A DNA stretch of 64,000 bases from Achatina immaculata. Its lineage: Eukaryota; Mollusca; Gastropoda; Stylommatophora; Achatinidae. A model generated the notes under the pieces. The model did no database searches. It was given only the letters and a program-made list of their open reading frames with translations, and was not told where the DNA came from. The stretch is taken from contig CM019693.1 in assembly GCA_009760885.1 (NCBI GenBank), positions 51,292,596 to 51,356,595 on the forward strand, given 5' to 3'. The translations under genes were made by a program, and so were the position numbers. Positions 33,451 to 45,924 of this stretch are shown here, one piece after another. Every line of letters starts with the position of its first letter. Position 1 is the first letter of the stretch.

Positions 33451-33574
33451 AACAGGCAGATTTGTTTGATGATATCACTTGGTTTGTGCACTCATTTGAT
33501 ATAGATATGATTATATGTCTTGTGTTATGATAACTGAACTTCGGTGTCTTATTAAACTTCATGAATCCTGACCC

Positions 33575-34090
33575 TGAACTATATGATACACATTGATGTC
33601 TCATGATGTCACTTTTGATATTTGATACACACTGATGTCTCATGATGTCACTTTTGATATTTGATACAAATTGATGTCTCATGAAGTCACTTTTGATATT
33701 TGATACACATTGATGTCTCATGATGTCACTTTCAATATTTGATACACATTGATGTCTCATGAAGTCACTTTCGATATTTGATACACACTGATGTCTCATG
33801 AAGTCACTTTTGATATTTGATACACACTGATGTCTCATGATGTCACTTTCACTATTTGATACACATTGATGTCTCATGATGTCACTTTCAATATTTGATA
33901 CACACTGATTTCTCATGATGTCACTTTCGATATTTGATACACACTGATGTCTCATGATGTCACTTTCGATATTTGATACACACTGATGTCTCATGATGTC
34001 ACTTTTGATATTTGATACACACTGATGTCCCACGATGTCGCTTTTGCTATTTGATATACAACAATGTGCTATGATGTCACTTTTGCTGTT
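33575..34090. repeat. 39-bp minisatellite, about 13 units
   Basis: The unit is GATACACATTGATGTCTCAT followed by GATGTCACTTTTGATATTT, which on the minus strand is a 13-residue repeat (SNIKSDIMRHQCV). The 260-codon ORF it generates is considered spurious. Confidence 0.94.
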
Positions 34091-34487
34091 GTGACAATGC
34101 CTAAGTACCACTGTATGATGACAACAGTCATGTAAGAAATCATTAATCAAGGTAAATAACTGAGATCAAAGTCTGGTAAACACCATTTATCAGGGTAAAT
34201 TTCTCAGGTCATACACACCGTTCCCTCTAAGCTGCGCGGCCGCGCACAGAAAAAAAAAAATCATACCGCGCACAAGATTTTTTGTGGCCGCGCAAAAAAG
34301 AAAAATGAAACTGCTATTTTTATTTCCCAGTTTCCAGATGTTACTCTGTGCTATAATTGTGATCAAGAAAAATACAAAGATGGTACATGTTTTTCCTTGA
34401 CTGTTTCTTTCTTGTTGAGAAATGATCGGATGTTTCAACTGGTCTTTTATAGCATAATTTCGGTAGTTGCTGTAGCAGAATTGTGAG

Positions 34488-34845
34488 GAGGCAAGTGGGC
34501 ACAAGCAGAGAATAGAGAGTAATTAAAATAAAGGAGGCAAGTGGGGACACAGAGAATAGAGAGTAATTAAAATAAAGGAGGCAAGTGGGCACACAGAGAA
34601 TAGAGAGTAATTAAAATAAAGGAGGCAAGTGGGCACACAGAGAATAGAGAGTAATTAAAATAAAGGAGGCAAGTGGGGACACAGAGAATAGAGAGTAATT
34701 AAAATAAAGGAGGCAAGTGGGCACACAGAGAATAGAGAGTAATTAAAATAAAGGAGGCAAGTGGGCACACACAGAGAATAGAGAGTAATTAAAATAAATG
34801 AGGCAAGTGGCCACACACAGAATAGAGAGTAATTAAAATAAATGA
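34488..34845. repeat. 44-bp minisatellite, about 8 units, inside the hAT-like element
   Basis: The unit is GGAGGCAAGTGGGCACACAG followed by AGAATAGAGAGTAATTAAAA and TAAA. Confidence 0.94.
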
Positions 34846-34911
34846 GAGATGAGTTTCCACTGCTGGACAGTGCAGCTGGTCTGTCCTGTTATTTAATGTA
34901 CCAACCTTTAC

Positions 34912-34912
34912 A

Positions 34913-34949
<37 letters not shown>

Positions 34950-34985
34950 TATATGTATATATATATATATACATATATATATGTT
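34912..34985. repeat. (AT)n microsatellite
   Basis: Alternating AT with occasional ATAC/ATAT phase changes. Confidence 0.92.
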
Positions 34986-35127
34986 GTTACAACGCACATT
35001 TGCACACACAATATTTTTTTGTGCACACAAGCTGAACATTTTACACACAGACCACAAATTCTTAGAGGGAACATTGGTCATACATTCTAGCAAAGACTAT
35101 TCACTAGTAGATTTCTGAGAGTAAATG

Positions 35128-35548
35128 TTCTGGAACTCTCTCTCTCTGAACCTTAAGTGCCCAGGGCACATGGGGCTTCCGCAAGGGTTTTCCACAAATG
35201 CTTGTCTTTCGCCTTTTTTTCTGCTCTTGCCCAGGTGAGCCCTCTATTGCTCAACATCCTTTCTGTTGTTCTTCTCCATGTCTCTTTTGGTCTACCCTTA
35301 CTTCTGCTCCCCTGTGGTGTCCATCTTAGTGCTATTTTTGGTAGTGAGTTGTCAGTCATTCGGAGCACATGTCCCAACCATCACCAGCGTCTTTCCTCAA
35401 TAATTGTTGTCAGTGGTTTCATCTGTATTTCTGCCAATAAGATGTTATTTCTTATGGTGTTTGGCCAAAATATTTTTTAATTCTACGTAAACATTTAGTC
35501 TGGAAAGAATTCAACTTGTTTTCTATGGTTTTGGTGATTTGATTTTCT
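35128..35548 (-). mobile_element. LINE-C 3' end (5'-truncated copy)
   Basis: The minus strand reads KNILLAEIQMKPLTTIIEER through a frameshift to MGHVLRMTDNSLPKIALRWT, SKGRPKETWRRTTERMLSNR and TLAEAPCALGT, with an (AG)n tail at about 35140-35128. It is cleaner than the same stretch of the 6857 copy: here the C-terminus has no stop. Confidence 0.9.
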
Positions 35549-35599
35549 GGAACTAGTGAAGACAATATAAATAAGTAAGCAGCTCAGAAGAAAAGCAAT

Positions 35600-36590
35600 A
35601 TACAATTTTGTTTTTATCTATTAAACAAGAGCAAAAACATTCAAAGAAACAATCAGCACATCTTTGAGAGAAAACATTCAAAGAAACAATCAGCACATCT
35701 TTGAGAGAAAACATTCAAAGAAACAATCAGCACATCTATGACAGAAAACATTACAAGAAACAATCAGCACATCTATGACAGAAAACATTACAAGAAACAA
35801 TCAGCACATCTATGACAGAAAACATTACAAGAAACTATCAGCACATCTATGACAGAAAACATTACAAGAAACAATCAGCACATCTATGACAGAAAACATT
35901 ACAAGAAACAATCAGCACATCTATGACAGAAAACATTACAAGACACAATCAGCACATCTATGAGAGAAAACATTCAAAGAAACAATCCGCACATCTTTGA
36001 GAGAAAACATTCAAAGAAACAATCAGCACATCTATGACAGAAAACATTACAAGAAACTATCAGCACATCTATGAGAGAAAACATTACAAGAAACTATCAG
36101 CACATCTATGACAGAAAACATTACAAGAAACAATCAGCACATCTATGACAGAAAACATTACAAGAAACAATCAGCACATCTATGACAGAAAACATTACAA
36201 GAAACTATCAGCACATCTATGAGAGAAAACATTCAAAGAAACAATCAGCACATCTATGAGAGAAAACATTACAAGAAACAATCAGCACATCTATGACAGA
36301 AAACATTACAAGAAACAATCAACACATCTATGACAGAAAACATTACAAGAAACAATCAGCACATCTATGAGAGAAAACATTTCAAGAAACAATCAGCACA
36401 TCTATGACAGAAAACATTACAAGAAACAAAAATCATCTATGAGAGAAAACAACAAGAAACAATCCACACATCTATGAGAGATAACATTACAAGAAACAAT
36501 CAGCACATCTATGAGAGATAACATTACAAGACACAATCAGCACATCCATGAGAGAAAACATTACAGGAAACAATCAACACATATATGAGA
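35600..36590. repeat. 37-bp minisatellite, about 27 units
   Basis: The unit is ACAGAAAACATTACAAGAAA followed by CAATCAGCACATCTATG; a subset has CATTCAAAGAAA and GAGAG variants. Confidence 0.94.
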
Positions 36591-37140
36591 TATAGCAGTA
36601 TTTTTATCTAAGGGATATAATCCATGACAAAAGTTAATAATTTGTCCAAATTTTAAAGCCCTTATTTAATTATGATGTAGATTGTTGGTGTAAAGTAAAG
36701 GTCAATCTTGAAACATTAAAAATCCCGAGATTTATGATCATGTTTGATGAACTTTACATTGACATGTTTTTTACTCAAGCTTAGTTAAGACCTTGGAAAA
36801 TCTCGGGGAGTAGCGAAATTTATCCTGACATGTTTTATGAAAGTTAAATTTGGAATGTCTAGTTATTTTTCATTGAAGGTCATTTTTGGACAATGACATC
36901 CCGAGATTTTGATGACTTTTATTGAACTTAGCTAGCTAAAATTAGGTTGTTTTTGGAGAGACTCGTCCAAAGTCTGTAAACAGGCAATTTACAAAAGTTC
37001 AGGACGTGAGTCAAGTTTTGCAAATTCACACAGAGTTAGGAATCTTATGTTATAGTGAAGGTCATAACAAATACTTTTTCACGAATGTGAATTTCATGGA
37101 GAGAAAGTTCTGGAAGGATGGCAGAGAAAATGCCTGTTAC
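36591..37140. other. Unassigned AT-rich sequence
   Basis: No ORF of interest. ATCCCGAGATTT is repeated a few times (about 36722, 36898), suggesting an old, decayed repeat. Confidence 0.5.
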
Positions 37141-37144
37141 ATAA

Positions 37145-40100
37145 AAGCCCAATATAAGAAGCAAGAAGCAACTGTCTACCATAAGAAGCACCTGCCCAAT
37201 ATAAGAAGCAACTGTCTACCATAAGAAGCACCTGCCCAATATAAGAAGCAACTGTCCACCATAAGAAGCACCTGCCCAATATAAGAAGCAACTGTCGACC
37301 ATAAGAAGCACCTGCCCAATATAAGAAGCAACTGTCCACCATAAGAAGCACCTGCCCAATATAAGAAGCAACTGTCTACCATAAGAAGCACCTGCCCAAT
37401 ATAAGAAGCAACTGTCCACCATAAGAAGCACCTGCCCAATATAAGAAGCAAATGTACACCATAAGAAGCACCTGCCCAATATAAGAAGCAACTGTCCACC
37501 ATAAGAAGCACCCGCCCAATATAAGAAGCAACTGTCCACCATAAGAAGCACCTGCCCAATATAAGAAGCAACTGTCTACCATAAGAAGCACCTGCCCAAT
37601 ATAAGAAGCAACTGTACACCATAAGAAGCACCTGCCCAATATAAGAAGCAACTGTCCACCATAAGAAGCACCTGCCCAATATAAGAAGCAACTGTCCACC
37701 ATAAGAAGCACCTGCCCAATATAAGAAGCAACTGTCCACCATAAGAAGCACCTGCCCAATATAAGAAGCAACTGTCTACCATAAGAAGCACCTGCCCAAT
37801 ATAAGAAGCAACTGTCCACCATAAGAAGCACCTGCCCAATATAAGAAGCAAATGTACACCATAAGAAGCACCTGCCCAATATAAGAAGCAACTGTCCACC
37901 ATAAGAAGCACCCGCCCAATATAAGAAGCAACTGTCCACCATAAGAAGCACCTGCCCAATATAAGAAGCAACTGTCTACCATAAGAAGCACCTGCCCAAT
38001 ATAAGAAGCAACTGTACACCATAAGAAGCACCTGCCCAATATAAGAAGCAACTGTCCACCATAAGAAGCACCTGCCCAATATAAGAAGCAACTGTCCACC
38101 ATAAGAAGCACCTGCCCAATATAAGAAGCAACTGTCCACCATAAGAAGCACCTGCCCAATATAAGAAGCAACTGTACACCATAAGAAGCACCTGCCCAAT
38201 ATAAGAAGCAACTGTACACCATAAGAAGCACCTGCCCAATATAAGAAGCAACTGTACACCATAAGAAGCACCTGCCCAATATAAGAAGCAACTGTACACC
38301 ATAAGAAGCACCTGCCCAATATAAGAAGCAAATGTACACCATAAGAAGCACCTGCCCAATATAAGAAGCAAATGTACACCATAAGAAGCACCTGCCCAAT
38401 ATAAGAAGCAAATGTACACCATAAGAAGCACCTGCCCAATATAAGAAGCAAATGTACACCATAAGAAGCACCTGCCCAATATAAGATGCAAATGTACACC
38501 ATAAGAAGCACCTGCCCAATATAAGAAGCAAATGTACACCATAAGAAGCACCTGCCCAATATAAGAAGCAAATGTACACCATAAGAAGCACCTGCCCAAT
38601 ATAAGAAGCAAATGTACACCATAAGAAGCACCTGCCCAATATAAGATGCAAATGTACACCATAAGAAGCACCTGCCCAATATAAGAAGCAAATGTACACC
38701 ATAAGAAGCACCTGCCCAATATAAGAAGCACCTGCCCAATATAAGAAGCAAATGTACACCATAAGAAGCACCTGCCCAATATAAGAAGCAACTGTCTACC
38801 ATAAGAAGCACCTGCCCAATATAAGAAGCAAATGTACACCATAAGAAGCACCTGCCCAATATAAGAAGCAAATGAACACCATAAGAAGCACCTGCCCAAT
38901 ATAAGAAGCAAATGTACACCATAAGAAGCACCTGCCCAATATAAGAAGCAAATGTACACCATAAGAAGCACCTGCCCAATATAAGAAGCACCTGCCTAGT
39001 ATAAGAAGCAAATGTCTACAATAAGAAGCACCTGCCTAGTATAAGAAGCAAATGTCTACAATAAGAAGCACCCGCCTAGTATAAGAAGCAAATGTCTACA
39101 ATAAGAAGCAACTGCCTAGTATAAGAAGCAAATGTCTACAATAAGAAGCACTTGCCTAGTATAAGAAGCAAATGTCTACAATAAGAAGCACCTGCCTAGT
39201 ATAAGAAGCAAAGAAGCACCTGCTTAGTATAAGAAACAAATGTCTTCAATAAGAAGAACTTGCCTCGTATAAGAAGCAAATGTCTACAATAAGAAGCACC
39301 TGCCTAGTATAAGAAGTAACTGTCTACAATAAGAAGCACCTGCCTAGTATAAGAAGCAAATGTCTACAGTAAGAAGCACCTGCCTAGTATAAGAAGCAAA
39401 TGTCTACAATAAGAAGAACCTGCCTAGTATAAGAAGCAAATGTCTACAATAAGAAGCACCTGCCTAGTATAGAAAGCAAATGTCTACAATAAGAAGCACC
39501 TGACTAGTATAAGAAGCAAATGTCTACATTAAGAAGCACCTGCCTAGTATAAGAAGCAAATGTCTACAATAAGAAGCACCTGCCTAGTATAAGAAGTAAA
39601 TGTCTACAATAAGAAGCACCTGCCTAGTATAAGAAGCAAATGTCTACAATAAGAAGCACCTGCCAAGTATAAGAAGCAAATATCTACAATAAGAAGCACC
39701 TGCCTAGTATAAGAAGCAAATGTCTACATTAAGAAGCACCTGCCTAGAGTAAGAAGCAACGGTCCATCATAAAAAGCACCTGCTCAGTATAACAAGTAAC
39801 CGTCTACCATAAGAGTCAACTGTCCAGTATAAGAAGCAACTGTCCACCATAAGAGTCACCTGCCAAGTATAAGAATCACCTGTCCACTATAAGAGTCACC
39901 TGCCAAGTATAAGAATCGCCTGTCCACCATAAGAGTCACCTGCCAAGTATAAGAATCACCTGTCCACTATAAGAGTCACCTGCCAAGTATAAGAATCGCC
40001 TGTCCACCAAAAGAGTCACCTGCCAAGTATAAGAATCACCTGTCCACTATAAGAGTCAACTGTCAAGTATAAGAGTAACCTGTCCACTATAAGAGTCACC

Positions 40101-43100
40101 TGCCAAGTATAAGAATCGAATGTCCACCATAAGAGTCACCTGCCAAGTATAAGAATCACCTGTCCACTATAAGAGTCACCTGCCAAGTATAAGAGTAATC
40201 TGTCCACCATAAGAGTCACCTGCCAAGTATAAGAATTGCCTGTCCACCATAAGAGTCACCTACCAAGTATAAGAATCACCTGTCCACTATAAGAGTCACC
40301 TGCCACGTATAAGAGTAACCTGTCCACCATAAGAGTCACCTGTCAAGTATAAGAGTAACCTGTCCACCATAAGAGTCACCTGCCAAGTATAAGAGTAACC
40401 TGTCCACCATAAGAGTCACCTGCCAAGTATAAGAGTAACCTGTCCACCATAAGAGTCACCTGCCAAGTATAAGAGTAACCTGTCCACCATAAGAGTCACC
40501 TGCCAAGTATAAGAGTAACCTGTCCACCATAAGAGTCACCTGCAAAGTATAAGAGTAACATATCCACCATAAGAGTCACCTGCCAAGTATAAGAGTAACC
40601 TGTCCACCATAAGAGTCACCTGCCAAGTATAAGAGTAACCTGTCCACCATAAGTGTCACCTGCCAAGTATAAGAGTAACCTGTCCACCATAAGAGTCACC
40701 TGCCAAGTATAAGAGTAACCTGTCCACCATAAGAGTCACCTGCCAAGTATAAGAGTAACCTGTCCACCGTAAGAGTCACCTGCCAAGTATAAGAGTAACC
40801 TGTCCACCATAAGAGTCACCTGCCAAGTATAAGAATCACCTGTCCACCATAAGAGTCACCTGCCAAGTATAAGAATCGCCTGTCCACCATAAGAGTCACC
40901 TGCCAAGTATAAGAATCACCTGTCCACCATAAGAGTCACCTGCCCAGTATAAGAATCACCTGTCCACCATAAGAGTCACCTGCCAAGTATAAGAATCACC
41001 TGTCCACCATAAGAGTCACCTGCCCAGTATAAGAGTAACCTGTCCACCATAAGAGTCATCTGCCCAGTATAAGAAGCATCTACCCAGTATAAGAATCACC
41101 TGTCCACCATAAGTCACCTGCCCAGTATAAGAAGCACCTGCCCAGTATAAGAAGCAACTGTCCAGTATAAGAAGCAACTGCCCAGTATAAGAACCACCTG
41201 CCCAGTATATGAACCACCTGCCCAGTATAAGAAGCAACTGCCCAGTATAAGAAGCAACTACCCAGTATAAGAAGCACCTGCCCAGTATAAGACTCAACTA
41301 CCCAGTATAAGACGCACCTGCCCAGTATAAGAAGCAACTACCCAGTATAAGAAGCAACTGCCCAGTATAAGAAGCAAATGTCTACCATAAGTCACCTGCC
41401 CAGTATAAGAAGCAACTACCCAGTATAAGAAGCACCTGCCCAGTATAAGAAGCAACTACCCAGTATAAGAAGCACCTGCCCAGTATAAGAAGCAAATGTC
41501 TACCATAAGTCACCTGCCCAGTATAAGAAGCAAATGTCTACCATAAGTCACCTGCCCAGTATAAGAAGCAGATGTCTACCATAAGTCACCTGCCCAGTAT
41601 AAGAAGCAAATGTCTACCATAAGTCACCTGCCCAGTATAAGAAGCAAATGTCCACCATAAGTCACCTGCCCAGTATAAGAAGCAGATGTCTACCATAAGT
41701 CAACTGCCCAGTATAAGAAGCAAATGTCTACCATAAGTCACCTGCCCAGTATAAGAAGCAAATGTCCACCATAAGTCACCTGCCCAGTATAAGAAGCAGA
41801 TGTCTACCATAAGTCACCTGCCCAGTATAAGAAGCAAATGTCTACCATAAGTCACCTGCCCAGTATAAGAAGCAAATGTCCACCATAAGTCACCTGCCCA
41901 GTATAAGAAGCAGATGTCTACCATAAGTCAACTGCCCAGTATAAGAAGCAAATGTCCACCATAAGTCAACTGCCCAGTATAAGAAGCAAATGTCCACCAT
42001 AAGTCACCTTCCCAGTATAAGAAGCAAATGTCTACCATAAGTCAACTGCCCAGTATAAGAAGCAGATGTCTACAATAAGTCAACTGCCCAGTATAAGAAG
42101 CAAATGTCCACCATAAGTCACCTGCCCAGTATAAGAAGCAGATGTCTACCATAAGTCAACTGCCCAGTATAAGAAGCAAATGTCCACCATAAGTCAACTG
42201 CCCAGTATAAGAAGCAAATGTCCACCATAAGTCACCTTCCCAGTATAAGAAGCAAATGTCTACCATAAGTCAACTGCCCAGTATAAGAAGCAGATGTCTA
42301 CAATAAGTCAACTGCCCAGTATAAGAAGCAACTACTTAGTATAAGAAGCAACTACCCAGTATAAGAAGCAAATGTCTACCATAAGACAACTGCCCAGTAT
42401 AAGAAGCAACTATTTAGTATAAGAAGCATCTACCCAGTATAAGAAGCAACTGTCCAACATAAATAGCACCTACCCAGTATAAGAAGCAACTATCCACCAT
42501 AAATAGCATCTACCCAGTATAAGAAGCAACTGTCCACCATAAATAGCATCTACCCAGTATAAGAAGCAACTGTCCACCATAAATAGCATCTACCCAGTAT
42601 AAGAAGCAACTGTCTACCATAAGAAGCACCTGCCCAATATAAGAAGCACCTGCTTAGTATAAGAATCACCTGTCCACCATAAGAGTCACCTGCCCAGTAT
42701 AAGAGTCACATGCCCAGTATAAGAATCACCTGCCCAGTATAAGAAGCACCTGCCCAGTATAAGAAGCACCTGCCCAGTATAAGAAGCACCTGCCCAGTAT
42801 AAGAAGCAACTACCCAGTATAAGAACCACCTGCCCAGTATAAGAAGCAACTGCCCAGTATACGAAGCGCCTGCCCAGTAAAAGAAGCAATTGCCCAGTAT
42901 AAGAAGCAAATACCCAGTATAAGAAGCACCTGCCCAGTATAAGAAGCAACTACCCAGTATAAGAAGCAACCGCCCGGTATAAGAAGCAAATGTCTACCAT
43001 AAGTCACCTTCCCAGTATAAGAAGTAAGTGTCTAACATAAGTCACCTGCCCAGTATAAGAAGCAAATGTCCACCATAAGTCACCTGCCTAGTATAAGAAG

Positions 43101-44025
43101 CAAATGTCCACCATAAGTCACCTGCCTAGTATAAGAAGCAAATGTCCACCATAAGTCACCTGCCTAGTATAAGAAGCAAATGTCCACCATAAGTCATCTG
43201 CCCAGTATAAGAAGCAAATGTCTACCATAAGTCACCTGCCAAGTATAAGAAGCAACTGTCCACCACTGTCCACCATAAAAAGCACCTACCCAGTATAAGA
43301 AGCAACTGTCCACCATAAGAAGTACCTGCCCAGTATAAGATGCACCTGTCCAGTATAAAAAGCACCTACCCAGTATAAGAAGCAACTGTCCACCATAAGA
43401 AGCACCTGTCCAGTATAACAATCAACTGTCCACCATAAGAAGCACCTGCCCAGTATAAGAAGCACCTGCCCAGTATAAGAAGCACCTGTCCAGTATAAGA
43501 AGCACCTGTCCAGTATAACAATCAACTGTCCACCATAAGAAGCACCTGCCCAGTATAAGAAGCACCTGCCCAGTATAAGATGCACCTGTCCAGTATAAAA
43601 AGCACCTACCCAGTATAAGAAGCAACTTTCCACCATAAGAAGCACCTGCGCAGTATAAGATGCACCTGTCCAGTATAAAAAGCACCTACCCAGTATAAGA
43701 AGCAACTGTCCACCATAAGAAGCACCTGCCCAGTATAACAATCAACTGTCCACCATAAGAAGCACCTGCCCAGTATAAGAAGCACCTGCCCAGTATAAGA
43801 AGCAACTGTCCACCATAAGAAGCACCTGTCCAGTATAAGAATCACCTGCCCAGTATAAGAAGCACCTGCCCAGTATAAGAAGCACCTGCCCAGTATAAGA
43901 AGCAACTGTCCACCATAAAAAGCACCTGCCCAGTATAAGAAGCAACTGTCCACCATAAAAAGCACCTGCCCAGTATAAGAAGCACCTGTCTGTTGTAAGA
44001 ACCACCTGCCCAGTGTAAGGGAGTA
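37145..44025. repeat. 6.9-kb satellite-like array of a 20-bp unit with 40-bp dimers
   Basis: The unit is ATAAGAAGCACCTGCCCAAT, alternating with ATAAGAAGCAACTGTCCACC, so most of the array is a 40-bp dimer. Variant domains follow each other: 37145-38290 (CTGTCCACC type), 38320-38990 (AATGTACACC type), 38990-39760 (CTGCCTAGT/AATGTCTACA), 39830-41050 (ATAAGAGTCACCTGCCAAGT/ATAAGAGTAA), 41100-42320 (18-20-bp mixture with ATAAGTCACC) and 42430-44025 (mixed, often monomeric). There are about 340 units. All long ORFs here are repeat artefacts. The right end abuts a LINE-B fragment. Confidence 0.96.
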
Positions 44026-44026
44026 T

Positions 44027-44300
44027 TTTTCTCGGGCATTTGTTTTCAAAAGAGTCTAATTTCTTGTCTATTTCTTTAGTTGTTTTCCAGCTTTCACATG
44101 CATAAATGAGGGTAGATATTACATTTGAATTTAATCTTAACTTGGTTTTTTGTGCTGATAACTTCTGAATGCCATATGTTCTCAAAAGTCTTGAAGGTCA
44201 ATGCTGCTTTTGTAATTCTAACTTCCTTTCTGGTGTCACCATCCTGGTCTATGTAGCTCCCAAGATAAGCAAATTGGTGACTTCTTCTACAGCTGTTCCT
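44027..44300 (-). mobile_element. LINE-B internal fragment between two arrays
   Basis: The minus strand reads the segment around the YLGS block, then MRTYGIQKLSAQKTKLRLNS and VISTLIYACESWKTTKEIDK, ending at ENKCPRKIL. Relative to the 20664 copy it is broken within GAGTATTTT on the array side and at the PLNQNGKIHIEG codons on the other side, where a 21-bp array starts. Confidence 0.88.
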
Positions 44301-44490
44301 TCTACGTGCATTTGTTCCTTCTATGTATATTTATTCCTTCTACATATATTTGTTCTTTGCACATATATTTGTTCCTTCTATGTATATTTGTTCCTTCTAT
44401 GTATATTTGTTCTTTCTACGTATATTTGTCCCTCTATGTATATTTGTTTTTTCTACATATGTTTGTTCCTTCTATGTATATTTGTTCCTT
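44300..44490. repeat. 21-bp minisatellite, about 9 units, seeded by LINE-B
   Basis: The unit is TTCCTTCTATGTATATTTGT plus one base. The intact LINE-B copy has CCTTCTATGTGTATTTTTCC (reverse strand) at the same position, so the array is an amplification of that LINE segment. Confidence 0.9.
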
Positions 44491-45200
44491 TGTGGTTAAT
44501 GAGAAGTTTCATGATTTTATTCATAGTTTTTTATAGCACAATGTTTGCCTAAAACTTACATGAATCTGTCATCATTCATACATGCTAACAGTACTAGTGC
44601 AAATAATGGACACGTAATCTGACACAAATAATGACAAATCTACACATTATATCATTCTGTTAAAAGTACTATGATAGAACACAGAACACATCTCTGCCTA
44701 CCTGGTACTGCAAACAGTGATTTTGATATTTTCTCAAAGCAACCAGTAAATACTTTTGTTATATAAAACCAGCCAATGACCATCAGCATGCTCTGAAGCC
44801 AACCAGAGAAATAAAACAATACTAAAAAACCACCAATGAATGTTAATGTGGTTTGAAGCCAACCAGTCAACATTGGCAGCATCTCTGGCCAAGGAATAAG
44901 CATTTCTTAACAACAGTTAGTGAAGTTTAACATTCATAAGCTTTGCTAATTGAGAATATTTTTCAGTTTCTGGAGTCATCATTCAATGTTTTGTTGTCAT
45001 GTGGGTCACTTTCTTGACTTCTTGGGTGATCTGTCAATTTTTTTTTCTTCGCTTTTGGTCACTTCCTTGACTTTTTGGGTGATCTGTCAAAGTTTTATTG
45101 GTGTGTGAGTAACTTTCTTGGCTTTTAAGGCAGTCTGCTAGAAATCCTGTACCAAAAGAAAATTGAATTGCCTTTATTTTTTAGCTTTACAGAATGAATG
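44491..45200. other. Unassigned sequence with short duplications
   Basis: TTCTTGACTTCTTGGGTGAT and close variants recur at about 45010, 45070 and 45115. Contains the possible exon listed separately. Otherwise featureless. Confidence 0.5.
44697..44903 (-). CDS. Possible membrane-protein exon (uncertain)
   Basis: The minus strand reads MLTGWLQTTLTFIGGFLVLF, then YFSGWLQSMLMVIGWFYITK and VFTGCFEKISKSLFAVP. It is strongly hydrophobic, with a GWLQ repeat about 20 residues apart suggesting two or three membrane segments. A donor-like CAG/GTAGG follows at about 44698, which would end an exon after AVPG. No acceptor of good quality was seen upstream, and no family was recognised. It may be chance. 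Confidence 0.2.
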
Positions 45201-45204
45201 CCTA

Positions 45205-45415
45205 GAATGAGACAATATTATTGTGCACATGATAGAATGAGACAATATTATTGCACACATGATAAAATGAGATAATATTATTGCACACATGATAGAATGA
45301 GACAACATTATTCCACACATCATAGAATGAGACAATATTATTGTACACATCATAGAATGAGACAGTATTATTGTACACATCACAGAATGAGACAATATTA
45401 TTGTACATATGTTGG
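45205..45415. repeat. 30-bp minisatellite, about 7 units
   Basis: The unit is GACAATATTATTGCACACAT plus GATAGAATGA. Confidence 0.94.
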
Positions 45416-45924
45416 AGAGATGAAAAAAAAAATGATAAAAAAATCTAAGGGATAGACACAACCTATTTCAAGAATAAATATAACCTGCTTCAAGACTAAA
45501 CACAGCCTACGTCATGACTAAATACAAGGGTCATTCAAAACATAATGGCAAATTGACAATTTCTGACAAAAGAAAAACCCCAGATGTATCAAACTTCTGT
45601 CCACGGAAGATACAGTATTAGTGAAGATGTTGACACTGTCTGATAGATGTTTGGTATCACAGCTTTACTGCAGTGCTTCGTGTATAGTTGTATTGTCTGA
45701 TATATAGTGTGGAGTATCTGAAGGGTGCCAGTTTCAACATGGCAATGCCCTCAGCTGTTTGCACCACAAATGAGCAAAGAGTAGTCATCAGATTTTTGTA
45801 GTCGGAGGGTGTTAAGCCTTGTGAAACTTATAGAAGAAAGCTGCAACAATATGGAGACGCATGCACTGACGAGAGAAAAAGGTATGAGTGAGTAGAAGCA
45901 TTTAAAAATGAGCAAACATTATTC

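Larger units (their letters stand above)
34208..35084. mobile_element. Non-autonomous hAT-like element, 861 bp, with 8-bp TSD
   Basis: The element spans 34216-35076. The left end is CACCGTTCCCTCTAAG and the right end, reverse-complemented, is CAATGTTCCCTCTAAG, a 16-bp inverted repeat with two differences. GTCATACA sits immediately outside both ends (34208-34215 and 35077-35084). An 8-bp duplication with CA-starting ends is the hAT signature. The interior has no transposase, only GC-rich GCGCGGCCGCGCAC near the left end, a 44-bp array and an AT microsatellite. Confidence 0.9.

Noticed and set aside
33368..34150. 260-codon ORF with SNIKSDIMRHQCV repeats as a real repeat protein
   Set aside because: Exactly follows a 39-bp non-coding-style array with no flanking coding signal.
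37145..44025. CRISPR-like look (regular short repeats with variable parts)
   Set aside because: No unique spacers, variants are themselves repeats, and the context is a eukaryotic genome.
37094..44185. ORFs up to 471 codons with YWAGASYG-type hydrophobic repeats
   Set aside because: Translation of a 20-bp array; same peptide appears in shifted frames.
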